Positions 1 to 5,317 of a stretch of DNA of 7,686 nucleotides are shown here, piece by piece; the stretch's first letter is position 1; every line of letters starts with the position of its first letter. A program made the translations under genes and the position numbers. The notes below the pieces were generated by a model, which saw only the letters and a program-made list of their open reading frames with translations, did no database searches and was not told the DNA's origin. Origin of the DNA: an uncultured bacterium (lineage in GTDB: Bacteria > Actinomycetota > Coriobacteriia > Coriobacteriales > Coriobacteriaceae); assembly GCA_905215095.1 (NCBI GenBank), contig CAJMOL010000064.1, positions 1 to 7,686 on the forward strand, given 5' to 3'.

Positions 1-275
1 TCGTCATCGCCTATGAGCCCATCTGGGCCATCGGCACCGGCAAGACCGCTACCGCCGAGGACGCTCAGGAGGTCTGCGGCGCTATCCGTGAGACCCTCAA
101 GGAGATGTTCGGCGAGGAGCTCGCTAACGGCATTCGCGTTCTCTATGGTGGCTCTGCCAAGCCCGGTAACATCGCCGAGCTCGTCGCCAAGCCCGACGTT
201 GACGGCGCCCTCGTGGGCGGCGCTTCGCTCAAGGCTGCCGACTTCGCCTCTATGGTCGTCAAGGCAGGCGAGTAG
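1..275 (+). CDS. tpiA: Triosephosphate isomerase, C-terminal part (5' end outside window)
   Basis: This is the last 90 codons of triosephosphate isomerase, read from base 3 to the TAG at 273-275. The enzyme interconverts dihydroxyacetone phosphate and glyceraldehyde 3-phosphate in cytoplasmic glycolysis. The first visible residues, [16 protein letters not shown], are the family signature: the Glu of YEP is the catalytic base, and WAIGTGKTA is the mobile loop 6 that closes over the substrate. Further on, [10 protein letters not shown] and GALVGGASL are the phosphate-binding loops 7 and 8 of the TIM barrel. The sequence ends normally soon after the last helix ([10 protein letters not shown]), so only the N-terminal part is missing, cut by the window edge. 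The stop lies 5 bp before gpmI, so the two are almost certainly cotranscribed and perhaps translationally coupled. Gap and pgk would be expected upstream, but this cannot be seen. Confidence 0.97.
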   Translation, partial: VIAYEPIWAIGTGKTATAEDAQEVCGAIRETLKEMFGEELANGIRVLYGGSAKPGNIAELVAKPDVDGALVGGASLKAADFASMVVKAGE

Positions 276-280
276 GACAT

Positions 281-1834
281 ATGGCACAACGTCATCTTCC
301 TGCACTCCTGATCATCATGGACGGCTGCGGCCTGGCTCCGTCCGATGGCGAGAACGCCGTCGCCGCTGCCAAGACGCCCTTCCTTGATAGCCTGTATGAG
401 AAGTACCCCCACACCACGCTCGGCGCTTCGGGCGAGGACGTGGGTCTTCCCGATGGCCAGATGGGCAACTCCGAGGTGGGTCACCTCAACATCGGTGCCG
501 GCCGCATCGTGTTCCAGGAGCTTTCGCGCATCAACAACGCCATCAAGGACGGCTCCATCGCCAAGAACGAGGTCTTCGTCAAGGCTATGGACGACGTCAA
601 GGCTGACGGCAAGACTCTTCACCTCATGGGCCTTATGAGCCCTGGCGGTGTCCATTCTCACATGAACCACGTCGAGGCTCTGGTCAAGATGGCTGCCGAG
701 CACGGTGTCAAGACCGTTCGCGTCCACGCCTTCATGGATGGCCGCGATGTTGACCCGCAGTCCGGTGCCGGCTACATGAGCGAGTTCTGCGCCTTCCTGG
801 CTAAGATTTCCGAGGAGACCGGTTGCGACGCTCGCGTCGCCACCGTTTCTGGCCGCTATTGGGCCATGGACCGCGACAACCGTTGGGAGCGCATCCAGCG
901 TGCCTACGACGTCATGGTCAATGCGTCCGATGCCGATGTCGACCCCGTTGCCGGCATCAAGGCCTACTACGAGAAGGACCCGCGCGGCGACGAGTTCGTC
1001 GAGCCCTTCGCTGCCCACAACGAGGGCATCCACGAGGGCGACGCGGCCATCTTCTTCAACTTCCGTCCCGACCGCGCCCGTCAGATGACCCGCGTGTTCA
1101 CGGACAAGGAGTTCGACGGCTTTGAGCGCAAGCAGATCAAGCTTTCGCACTTTGTGACGATGACCGAGTACGATCCGACGTTTGATGTCGAGGTCGCCTT
1201 CCCCAAGACGTTCCCCGAGAACGTCCTGGCCGACGTTATCGCCGCCAATGGCCTGAAGCAGCTGCACACCGCCGAGACCGAGAAGTACGCCCACGTGACG
1301 TTCTTCCTCAACGGCGGCATCGAGGAGCCCAAGGAGGGCGAGGAGCGCGTGCTCGTCGCTTCCCCCAAGGTCGCTACCTACGATCTGCAGCCTGAGATGA
1401 GCGCTCCCGAGGTTACCGAGAAGCTCGTCGCTGCCATCAACGAGGATCGCGCTGATTTCTACATCGTGAACTTCGCAAACTGCGACATGGTTGGTCACAC
1501 CGGTGTCTTCGACGCCGCCGTTAAGGCCGTCGAGGCTGTTGACGATGCCCTGTCCAAGGTTGTCCCGGCGATTCTCGCCAAGGGCGGCTTTGCGCTGATT
1601 ACCGCCGACCACGGCAACGCCGATCACATGTTTGACGTTGCTTCTGACGGTTCCAAGCATCCGTTTACGGCTCACACCACCAACCGTGTACCGTTCATCA
1701 TCGTTGATGAGAAGGCACAGCTCACCGGTATCGAGGACGGTCGTCTTTCCGATATCGCTCCGACCATGCTCACCATGGCTGGTATTGAGCCTTCCGCCGA
1801 GATGACGGGTCGCGTGCTCGCCACCGAGGCCTAA
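281..1834 (+). CDS. gpmI: 2,3-bisphosphoglycerate-independent phosphoglycerate mutase
   Basis: The 517-residue product has the usual length of the cofactor-independent mutase, a cytoplasmic metalloenzyme of the alkaline phosphatase superfamily that interconverts 3- and 2-phosphoglycerate in glycolysis. Active-site landmarks appear in the expected order: the metal ligand Asp14 in MDGCGL; the phosphorylated nucleophile Ser64 in MGNSEVGHLNIG; the inserted phosphotransferase domain with HSHMNH (about 125-130) and DGRDVDP (about 153-159); then the second half of the phosphatase domain with Asp402/His406 in CDMVGHTG, Asp443/His444 in ADHGNADH and His465 in AHTTNRVPF. No key residue is missing. The ATG at 281 lies 5 bp after the tpiA stop with only a weak purine-rich site before it (AGGCGAG inside the end of tpiA), which fits translational coupling. 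Codon use is strongly biased to C-ending codons, as expected of a highly expressed gene. A strong terminator follows. Confidence 0.98.
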   Translation: MAQRHLPALLIIMDGCGLAPSDGENAVAAAKTPFLDSLYEKYPHTTLGASGEDVGLPDGQMGNSEVGHLNIGAGRIVFQELSRINNAIKDGSIAKNEVFVKAMDDVKADGKTLHLMGLMSPGGVHSHMNHVEALVKMAAEHGVKTVRVHAFMDGRDVDPQSGAGYMSEFCAFLAKISEETGCDARVATVSGRYWAMDRDNRWERIQRAYDVMVNASDADVDPVAGIKAYYEKDPRGDEFVEPFAAHNEGIHEGDAAIFFNFRPDRARQMTRVFTDKEFDGFERKQIKLSHFVTMTEYDPTFDVEVAFPKTFPENVLADVIAANGLKQLHTAETEKYAHVTFFLNGGIEEPKEGEERVLVASPKVATYDLQPEMSAPEVTEKLVAAINEDRADFYIVNFANCDMVGHTGVFDAAVKAVEAVDDALSKVVPAILAKGGFALITADHGNADHMFDVASDGSKHPFTAHTTNRVPFIIVDEKAQLTGIEDGRLSDIAPTMLTMAGIEPSAEMTGRVLATEA

Positions 1835-1860
1835 GAGAAAACAAATAACGTTTTCTAGTA

Positions 1861-1894
1861 AGGGGGTTGTCCACAATCGGACAACCCCCTTTTT
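1861..1894 (+). terminator. Intrinsic terminator of the tpiA-gpmI block
   Basis: A perfect 12-bp stem pairs AGGGGGTTGTCC (1861-1872) with GGACAACCCCCT (1879-1890) around a 6-nt loop, ACAATC. A run of T follows (1890-1894). It starts 26 bp after the gpmI stop. The T-run is shared with the first bases of the left hairpin of the downstream element, which begins at 1892. Confidence 0.93.
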
Positions 1895-1903
1895 CTGCCA
1901 TTT

Positions 1904-1930
1904 GGGGACGGGGTAGAAATGGTAGAAATA
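1904..1930 (+). repeat. Left copy of 27-bp inverted repeat, also part of a hairpin with GTAG motifs
   Basis: The repeat begins GGGGACGGGGTAG and continues with AAATGGTAGAAATA. Its reverse complement recurs at 2837-2863 with a single difference (T1923 here, C there). Inside it an 8-mer, GTAGAAAT, occurs twice in tandem (1913-1920 and 1922-1929), so GTAG appears twice. GTAG is the tetranucleotide known to sit beside REP hairpins recognised by RAYT transposases. Together with the upstream arm TTTCTGCCATTT (1892-1903), bases 1917-1928 form a 12-bp stem with one G-T pair and a 13-nt loop, GGGGACGGGGTAG. Confidence 0.85.
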
Positions 1931-2068
1931 TTTTTCCTCTAAAGCTTGACTTCCCGTTTGCCTGTGATGGTTTGCCGCTGACTAGTTTTCTTTCGTTGCC
2001 AACCTTGTATTAATGCCTATCTGGGTAGAGTTTGACGCAAACATGCATGCGGATTGTGAGGTCCAGCA

Positions 2069-2818
2069 ATGACAAGGCAGGCCAGAGTAAAGTCCCCCTA
2101 CGGCTATTACCATGTGATGATGAGAGGCTGTGGCAAGCAGTACCTATTCGAAGAGGATTATCAACGCAGGTTTTTCTTGTCCGTAGCGGGTGAAGCATGC
2201 ACGCAGTACAAGGCTTCGTTATGCGCCTGGTGCCTCATGGACAACCATGTGCATATGCTGCTTTCTGATCGCGAGGACCATATGTGGGAGGTCGTCCATT
2301 ACATAGGAACCCTCTATGGTCAGTTTTTCAACAGGGTGACCGGACGCTGCGGCCCCGTATTTCAGGATCGTTATAAAAGTAAGCCTATTGAGTCTAATGA
2401 CTATTTTATGCAGGCAATTCGCTACATTCACGATAATCCGATTGAGCTTGGTTGCCGCCCGGAGGCCTACCAATGGAGCAGCTATCAAGCCTACCTTGGT
2501 GAAGGCGGCCACCTGGATCGGAGCATCCTATTTAGTCTAATCGGCGGACGGGGAAATTTTGAATCCTTTAGCAAATCGGGCCGCAAGGATACCTATGTAT
2601 TGAATTCTGGTCGTTCGATGACGGTATTTGAGCAGGAGCGCAAGGCTAGGGGAGTCCTAGACGGCATGGATCCCCATGATGTTATGGGGCTTCCCGGTCC
2701 ATTTGAACGTGCCGAAGCTGTTCGCAGGCTGTATGAGGCTGGCTTTAGTGAACGACAGATTGGCCGTCTTACGGGGCTTGGACGCTATGTCGTTCGAAAT
2801 GCCCTCAAATCACTTTAA
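2069..2818 (+). CDS. REP-associated tyrosine transposase (Y1/HUH family, RAYT-like)
   Basis: The 249-residue product is a single-strand DNA nuclease-type transposase. The Y1 domain spans about residues 10-145: the first strand YYHVMMRGCGKQYLF (13-27) is typical of RAYT proteins; the metal-binding HUH motif is His60-Val-His62 in LMDNHVHMLL; the GPVFQDRYKSKPI segment (95-107) is characteristic of RAYTs; and the likely catalytic tyrosine is Tyr119 in RYIHDNPIELG. All key residues are intact, so it may be active. The C-terminal part, about 210-249, resembles a helix-turn-helix (VRRLYEAGFSERQIGRLTG), seen in a subset of RAYTs and probably DNA-binding. The ATG at 2069 has a modest Shine-Dalgarno, TGAGGT, 6 bp upstream. 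No accessory TnpB is present. Known RAYTs cleave and mobilise short palindromic REP sequences; the repeats at both sides are the natural candidate substrates. No terminator follows, so transcripts could run into secG. Confidence 0.92.
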   Translation: MTRQARVKSPYGYYHVMMRGCGKQYLFEEDYQRRFFLSVAGEACTQYKASLCAWCLMDNHVHMLLSDREDHMWEVVHYIGTLYGQFFNRVTGRCGPVFQDRYKSKPIESNDYFMQAIRYIHDNPIELGCRPEAYQWSSYQAYLGEGGHLDRSILFSLIGGRGNFESFSKSGRKDTYVLNSGRSMTVFEQERKARGVLDGMDPHDVMGLPGPFERAEAVRRLYEAGFSERQIGRLTGLGRYVVRNALKSL

Positions 2819-2836
2819 TAGATGAAAATCAAGAGC

Positions 2837-2863
2837 TATTTCTGCCATTTCTACCCCGTCCCC
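2837..2863 (-). repeat. Right copy of 27-bp inverted repeat
   Basis: Read on the minus strand this matches 1904-1930 in 26 of 27 positions; the second tandem GTAG is GCAG here. It begins 18 bp after the transposase stop. On the plus strand the 12-mer TTTCTGCCATTT (2839-2850) is also an exact direct repeat of 1892-1903, outside the left copy. A short alternative stem can form between CTACCC (2851-2856) and GGGTAG (2871-2876). The right end lies about 30 bp before the candidate -10 box of secG. Confidence 0.85.
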
Positions 2864-2893
2864 GAGTGGCGGGTAGGGGAGAGCGGGGGATTG

Positions 2894-2902
2894 TGGTACA
2901 GT
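2894..2902 (+). promoter_or_regulatory. Candidate extended -10 promoter of secG
   Basis: TGG directly followed by TACAGT (2897-2902) gives an extended -10 element with four of six consensus bases, 36 bp before the secG ATG. The place where a -35 box would be expected (about 2874-2879, TAGGGG) shows no match and lies just past the right repeat of the RAYT element. Only the spacing and extended -10 support this call. Confidence 0.35.
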
Positions 2903-2938
2903 ACTGGAGTTTGAACTGTTCTATTAAGGAGCTTATCT

Positions 2939-3193
2939 ATGGGTCCGTTCCAGATTCTTCTGTTTGTCGTTTGGGCTGTTTCTGCCGTGGCGCTGACGAT
3001 TCTCGTCCTGATGCATTCCGGTAAGGGTACCGGCGTTTCGGATATGATCGCTAGCTCGCTGTATAACTCCAGCTCTGCCACAGGTGTTATGGAGCAGAAC
3101 CTCGACCGCCTGACCGTCATCATGGCTGTCGTGTTTGCCGTGTGCGTCGTGCTGTGCATGTTCTTCTTCCCGCAGGGCATCGTGGGCTACTAA
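2939..3193 (+). CDS. secG: Preprotein translocase subunit SecG
   Basis: The 84-residue protein is the small accessory subunit of the SecYEG membrane channel, which assists SecA-driven export. Two hydrophobic segments are clear: residues about 4-25 (QILLFVVWAVSAVALTILVL) and 58-78 (LTVIMAVVFAVCVVLCMFFF). Between them is the conserved cytoplasmic loop beginning HSGKGTGVSDM (26-36), equivalent to the QxGKG motif of other SecG proteins, followed by a Ser/Asn-rich stretch. Length is within the family's usual range. The start is supported by AAGGAG (2926-2931), 7 bp before the ATG. SecG commonly sits directly after tpiA in Actinomycetota, so the glycolytic genes upstream fit, with the RAYT element lying in between. 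It ends just before its own terminator and is thus probably monocistronic, or cotranscribed with the transposase by readthrough. Confidence 0.95.
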   Translation: MGPFQILLFVVWAVSAVALTILVLMHSGKGTGVSDMIASSLYNSSSATGVMEQNLDRLTVIMAVVFAVCVVLCMFFFPQGIVGY

Positions 3194-3219
3194 TCACGAA
3201 CCGCATAAATACTTGAAAA

Positions 3220-3250
3220 GGGTCCCGCAAGTGCGGGACCCATTTTGTTT
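3220..3250 (+). terminator. Intrinsic terminator after secG
   Basis: A perfect 9-bp stem pairs GGGTCCCGC (3220-3228) with GCGGGACCC (3233-3241) around the loop AAGT, followed by the T-rich tail ATTTTGTTT (3242-3250). An A-run before the stem (3215-3219) could also give partial activity in the reverse direction. It lies 26 bp after the secG stop. Confidence 0.94.
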
Positions 3251-3356
3251 ACATATTTGTAACAGAGTCAAAATATCCTCATATACTTCGCCCAACTAAA
3301 GAAAATCTCGACCGTTAACCGGAATTAGCCCCAAATCGTGCATAAAATGCGCTACT

Positions 3357-3368
3357 GTATTGCAATAC
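3357..3368. promoter_or_regulatory. Perfect 12-bp palindrome over the -35 box (candidate operator)
   Basis: GTATTGCAATAC is its own reverse complement and contains the whole -35 hexamer TTGCAA at its centre. A dimeric regulator bound here would block RNA polymerase. The 14-mer TGTATTGCAATACG loosely resembles the ArgR box pattern TGNATWWWWATNCA (11 of 14 positions), but the two central W positions and the last base differ, so the regulator is not identified. Confidence 0.45.
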
Positions 3369-3388
3369 GTTGGTCCGCTTTGTATAAC
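3360..3388 (+). promoter_or_regulatory. Sigma70-like promoter of the opp operon
   Basis: A -35 box TTGCAA (3360-3365) and a -10 box TATAAC (3383-3388) are separated by exactly 17 bp. Transcription would start near 3395, giving a leader of about 90 nt before the oppA ATG. It lies after the secG terminator and is the best promoter match in the window. Confidence 0.7.
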
Positions 3389-3406
3389 CAGCCAAAACGG
3401 CGGACC
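3372..3406. promoter_or_regulatory. Inverted repeat GGTCCGC/GCGGACC around the -10 box
   Basis: GGTCCGC (3372-3378) and GCGGACC (3400-3406) are perfect 7-bp inverted copies whose centre is at about 3389, the end of the -10 box TATAAC. The left arm lies in the promoter spacer and the right arm just after the predicted start site. Because the left arm is upstream of that start, it would act as a DNA site and not as an RNA hairpin, if the promoter call is right. Confidence 0.4.
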
Positions 3407-3417
3407 GCGTTTGAATG

Positions 3418-3453
3418 GTTCGATTGGGCTGTCTTGACGTTGCCCGACCGAAC
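3418..3453 (+). promoter_or_regulatory. Stem-loop in the oppA mRNA leader
   Basis: GTTCG (3418-3422) pairs with CGAAC (3449-3453). After one A/C mismatch, TTGGGC (3424-3429) pairs with GCCCGA (3442-3447), including one T-G pair, leaving a 12-nt loop. It ends 19 nt before the Shine-Dalgarno. There is no T-run, so it is not an intrinsic terminator. It could protect the 5' end of the mRNA or be a regulatory leader; it matches no riboswitch class I recognise. Confidence 0.45.
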
Positions 3454-3472
3454 TTACTTTGTCCTATCTCAT

Positions 3473-3479
3473 AAGGAGG
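3473..3479 (+). promoter_or_regulatory. Shine-Dalgarno that fixes the oppA start
   Basis: AAGGAGG is a near-perfect ribosome binding site, 5 bp before the ATG at 3485. It settles the start against the in-frame ATG at 3338, which lies upstream of the promoter, and against the out-of-frame ATG at 3480. Confidence 0.9.
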
Positions 3480-3484
3480 ATGGC

Positions 3485-5161
3485 ATGGCTGATTCTATGT
3501 TCCACCAGCCCGTTATGGGTCGTCGCGCCTTTGTCGGCGGTACCCTTGCTGCGAGCTCCATGGCTTTTCTTGCCGCATGCGGCAAGAAGGGCGGCGACGC
3601 TTCCGGTTCTGAGTCCGGTTCGACGCTGAACTTCTACATCAACAACCCGGTCTGCATCGACCCCTATAACGTCCAGGAGGACCAGGGCACTCAGGTCGAG
3701 TACCAGCTCTTTGATGCTCTGACCTCTTATGACGCCGAGAAGGGCGAGATCGTTCCGCTGGCTTGCGAGTCCTTTGAGGCCAACGACGACGCCACCGAGT
3801 TCACCTTCAAGATCAAGAAGGCCAAGTTCCACAACGGTGACGACGTTACCTCCAAGTCCTTCAAGCTCGGTTGGGAGCGTCTGGTCAACACCAAGTCGGC
3901 CATCGCTACCGAGTATGGCCCTTCCGAGGTCTCCTATCACCTTTCCATGGTCGAGGGTTATGACGACCTGCTTGCCGGTAACGCTACCGAGCTCAGCGGT
4001 GTTACGTGCCCCGACGATGAGACCCTCGTCGTCAAGCTGTCTTCCGCTTACGCCGACTTCCCCTTCGTCGCCTCTCACCCGGCTCTGGCCCCGGTTCCCG
4101 AGTGCGCCGAGTCCGATGTCAAGAGCTTCTATCTTGCCCCGGTCGGTAACGGCCCGTTCATGATGGACGGCAAGTGGGAGGATGGCCAGGAGATCAACGT
4201 CAAGAAGTTCGACGATTACTATGGCGACAAGGCCAAGATCGATGGCATCCACTTCCAGGTCATCAAGGACATGGAGACCGCTTACAAGGAGTTCCAGGCC
4301 GGTAACCTCGATGTCTGCGACGTTCCCGTCGCTCAGATCGATGCCGCCAAGAAGGATCGCGGCGTGTCCAAGGACGGCTACACCATGGGTGACGGCGAGC
4401 GCATGCTGCTCGGCGCCGAGCCTTCCACGTACTATCTGACCTGCAACACCACGGCCGAGCCGTTCAACAACGCTGACCTGCGTAGGGGTATCTCCCTGGC
4501 CATTAACCGTGAGGCCATCTGCAAGACCATCTTCAAGGGTACCCGTACCCCCGCCGACGGCATTGTTCCTCCGGGCATCGATGGCTACAAGGAGGGCGCA
4601 TGGGAGTTCTGCGCCTACGATGTCGACAAGGCTAACGAGTACCTCGACAAGGTTGCTCCCGCTGGCGCTAACGGGGATCGTGGCATTAGCGTGACCCTTT
4701 CCTACAACCAGGACGGTGGCCACAAGGAGATCATGGAGTCCATCATCGGCGACCTCGCCAAGGTTGGCGTTACCGCTGTCTCCGATACCCCTGAGTGGTC
4801 TGCCCTGCTCGAGCAGTATCAGAACTTCAACTATCAGTTCGGTCGTCTGGGCTGGATTGCCGACTACCCGATCATGGACAACTTCCTGTATCCGCTGTTC
4901 CACTCCGACTCCCTCGGTGGCGACAACCGCTCCGGTTACAACAACCCCGAGTTCGACGCCAAGGTCGACGAGGCTCGTACTATTGTTGACGACGAGGAGC
5001 GCGTCGCTAAGATGCAGGAGGCCGACGCAATGGTCGCTGCCGACTGCCCGGTCATCCCGGTGATGTTCTACACGCACACCATCGCCGGCTCCGATCGCAT
5101 CAAGCACCTCTATGTCGATCCGCAGAAGCACGCCGATCTGGGTACCGCTGAGCTCGCCTAA
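3485..5161 (+). CDS. oppA: Peptide ABC transporter substrate-binding lipoprotein
   Basis: The 558-residue product is an extracellular solute-binding protein of family 5 (OppA/DppA type), which captures peptides and delivers them to OppBC. The N-terminus has a signal peptide with a twin arginine (GRRAFVGG, 12-19), a hydrophobic stretch and a lipobox LAAC, making Cys32 the lipid-anchored first residue of the mature protein; a Ser/Gly-rich linker follows. This implies a Tat-like export route with membrane anchoring. Family features in order: IDPYNVQ (58-64), FHNGDDVTSKSFKLGWERL (115-133), LRRGISLAINREAICKTIF (about 332-350), GWIADYPIMDNFLYPLF (from about 456) and YNNPEFDAKVDEA (from about 485). 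Length is normal. It is preceded by its own promoter and separated from oppB by a hairpin-containing gap, which suits higher expression than the membrane subunits. The exact substrate, oligo- or dipeptide, cannot be told; the gene symbol is by family. Confidence 0.92.
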   Translation: MADSMFHQPVMGRRAFVGGTLAASSMAFLAACGKKGGDASGSESGSTLNFYINNPVCIDPYNVQEDQGTQVEYQLFDALTSYDAEKGEIVPLACESFEANDDATEFTFKIKKAKFHNGDDVTSKSFKLGWERLVNTKSAIATEYGPSEVSYHLSMVEGYDDLLAGNATELSGVTCPDDETLVVKLSSAYADFPFVASHPALAPVPECAESDVKSFYLAPVGNGPFMMDGKWEDGQEINVKKFDDYYGDKAKIDGIHFQVIKDMETAYKEFQAGNLDVCDVPVAQIDAAKKDRGVSKDGYTMGDGERMLLGAEPSTYYLTCNTTAEPFNNADLRRGISLAINREAICKTIFKGTRTPADGIVPPGIDGYKEGAWEFCAYDVDKANEYLDKVAPAGANGDRGISVTLSYNQDGGHKEIMESIIGDLAKVGVTAVSDTPEWSALLEQYQNFNYQFGRLGWIADYPIMDNFLYPLFHSDSLGGDNRSGYNNPEFDAKVDEARTIVDDEERVAKMQEADAMVAADCPVIPVMFYTHTIAGSDRIKHLYVDPQKHADLGTAELA

Positions 5162-5257
5162 GAGTTTGCAGCTTCCGTGAGGGTCAAGTATTTACGTAGA
5201 CCTCATGGGAAACATACAGTTCTCCCTAACCTGGGGTAAACTGGCTGATGGTAATTT

Positions 5258-5287
5258 TGGGATGCCGGTCTGGCGATCGGCATCCCA
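5258..5287 (+). promoter_or_regulatory. Strong intercistronic hairpin between oppA and oppB
   Basis: Bases 5258-5270 (TGGGATGCCGGTC) pair with 5275-5287 (GATCGGCATCCCA) in a 13-bp stem with one G-T pair, closed by the tetraloop TGGC. Only three T follow, so it is at best a weak terminator. Hairpins in this place often protect the upstream mRNA from 3' exonucleases, or cause partial termination, and so raise binding protein over membrane subunits. A second, bulged stem (TGAGG.GTC/GACCTCA, 5178-5205) lies earlier in the same 156-bp gap. No convincing promoter for oppB was found there. Confidence 0.65.
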
Positions 5288-5317
5288 TTTAGGTTAATCC
5301 CTAGATAGGGGAGTGGT

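Larger units (their letters stand above)
1892..2863 (+). mobile_element. RAYT-type element bounded by inverted repeats, inserted between gpmI and secG
   Basis: The boundaries are inferred from a 27-bp inverted repeat at 1904-1930 and 2837-2863 (one mismatch), plus an outer arm at 1892-1903 that folds back onto the left repeat. The only gene inside is the Y1 transposase at 2069-2818. Its codon use (AGG, ATA, more T-ending codons) looks unlike the C-rich usage of gpmI and oppA on either side, which suggests foreign origin. No target duplication is expected for HUH elements, and none is clear. Either this is a single-gene IS200/IS605-like unit, or it is a domesticated RAYT gene flanked by two REP-like repeats that it acts on; the sequence alone cannot separate these. 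Bases 1931-2068 hold no gene and only leader sequence with no convincing promoter. Confidence 0.7.

Noticed and set aside
143..1876. Long minus-strand open frame (577 codons) opposite gpmI
   Set aside because: It mirrors the strongly biased codons of gpmI, whose reverse complement rarely gives stops. The translated sequence is low-complexity (Val/Leu/Gly/Asp-rich) with no recognisable domain, and it runs through the terminator.
1946..1951. TTGACT as a -35 box for the transposase gene
   Set aside because: No acceptable -10 hexamer at 16-18 bp downstream. TATTAA at 2008 has no -35 partner either.
2851..2876. CTACCC/GGGTAG stem as a terminator of the transposase gene
   Set aside because: The stem is only 6 bp with a 14-nt loop and no T-run follows.
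2851..3180. Minus-strand open frame opposite secG
   Set aside because: It overlaps the whole of secG, lacks a domain I recognise and has no supporting start signal; secG itself is unmistakable.
3338..3484. 49-residue N-terminal extension of oppA from the ATG at 3338
   Set aside because: It would start upstream of the predicted promoter boxes, lacks a Shine-Dalgarno and would bury the signal peptide. The ATG at 3485 has AAGGAGG at 5 bp.
3464..5131. Long minus-strand open frame (555 codons) opposite oppA
   Set aside because: Same codon-bias shadow: no recognisable domain, and the plus-strand gene is clearly a family 5 binding protein.
5237..5242. TAAACT as a -10 box of a separate oppB promoter
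   Set aside because: No -35 match at 16-18 bp upstream and no extended -10; too weak to call.
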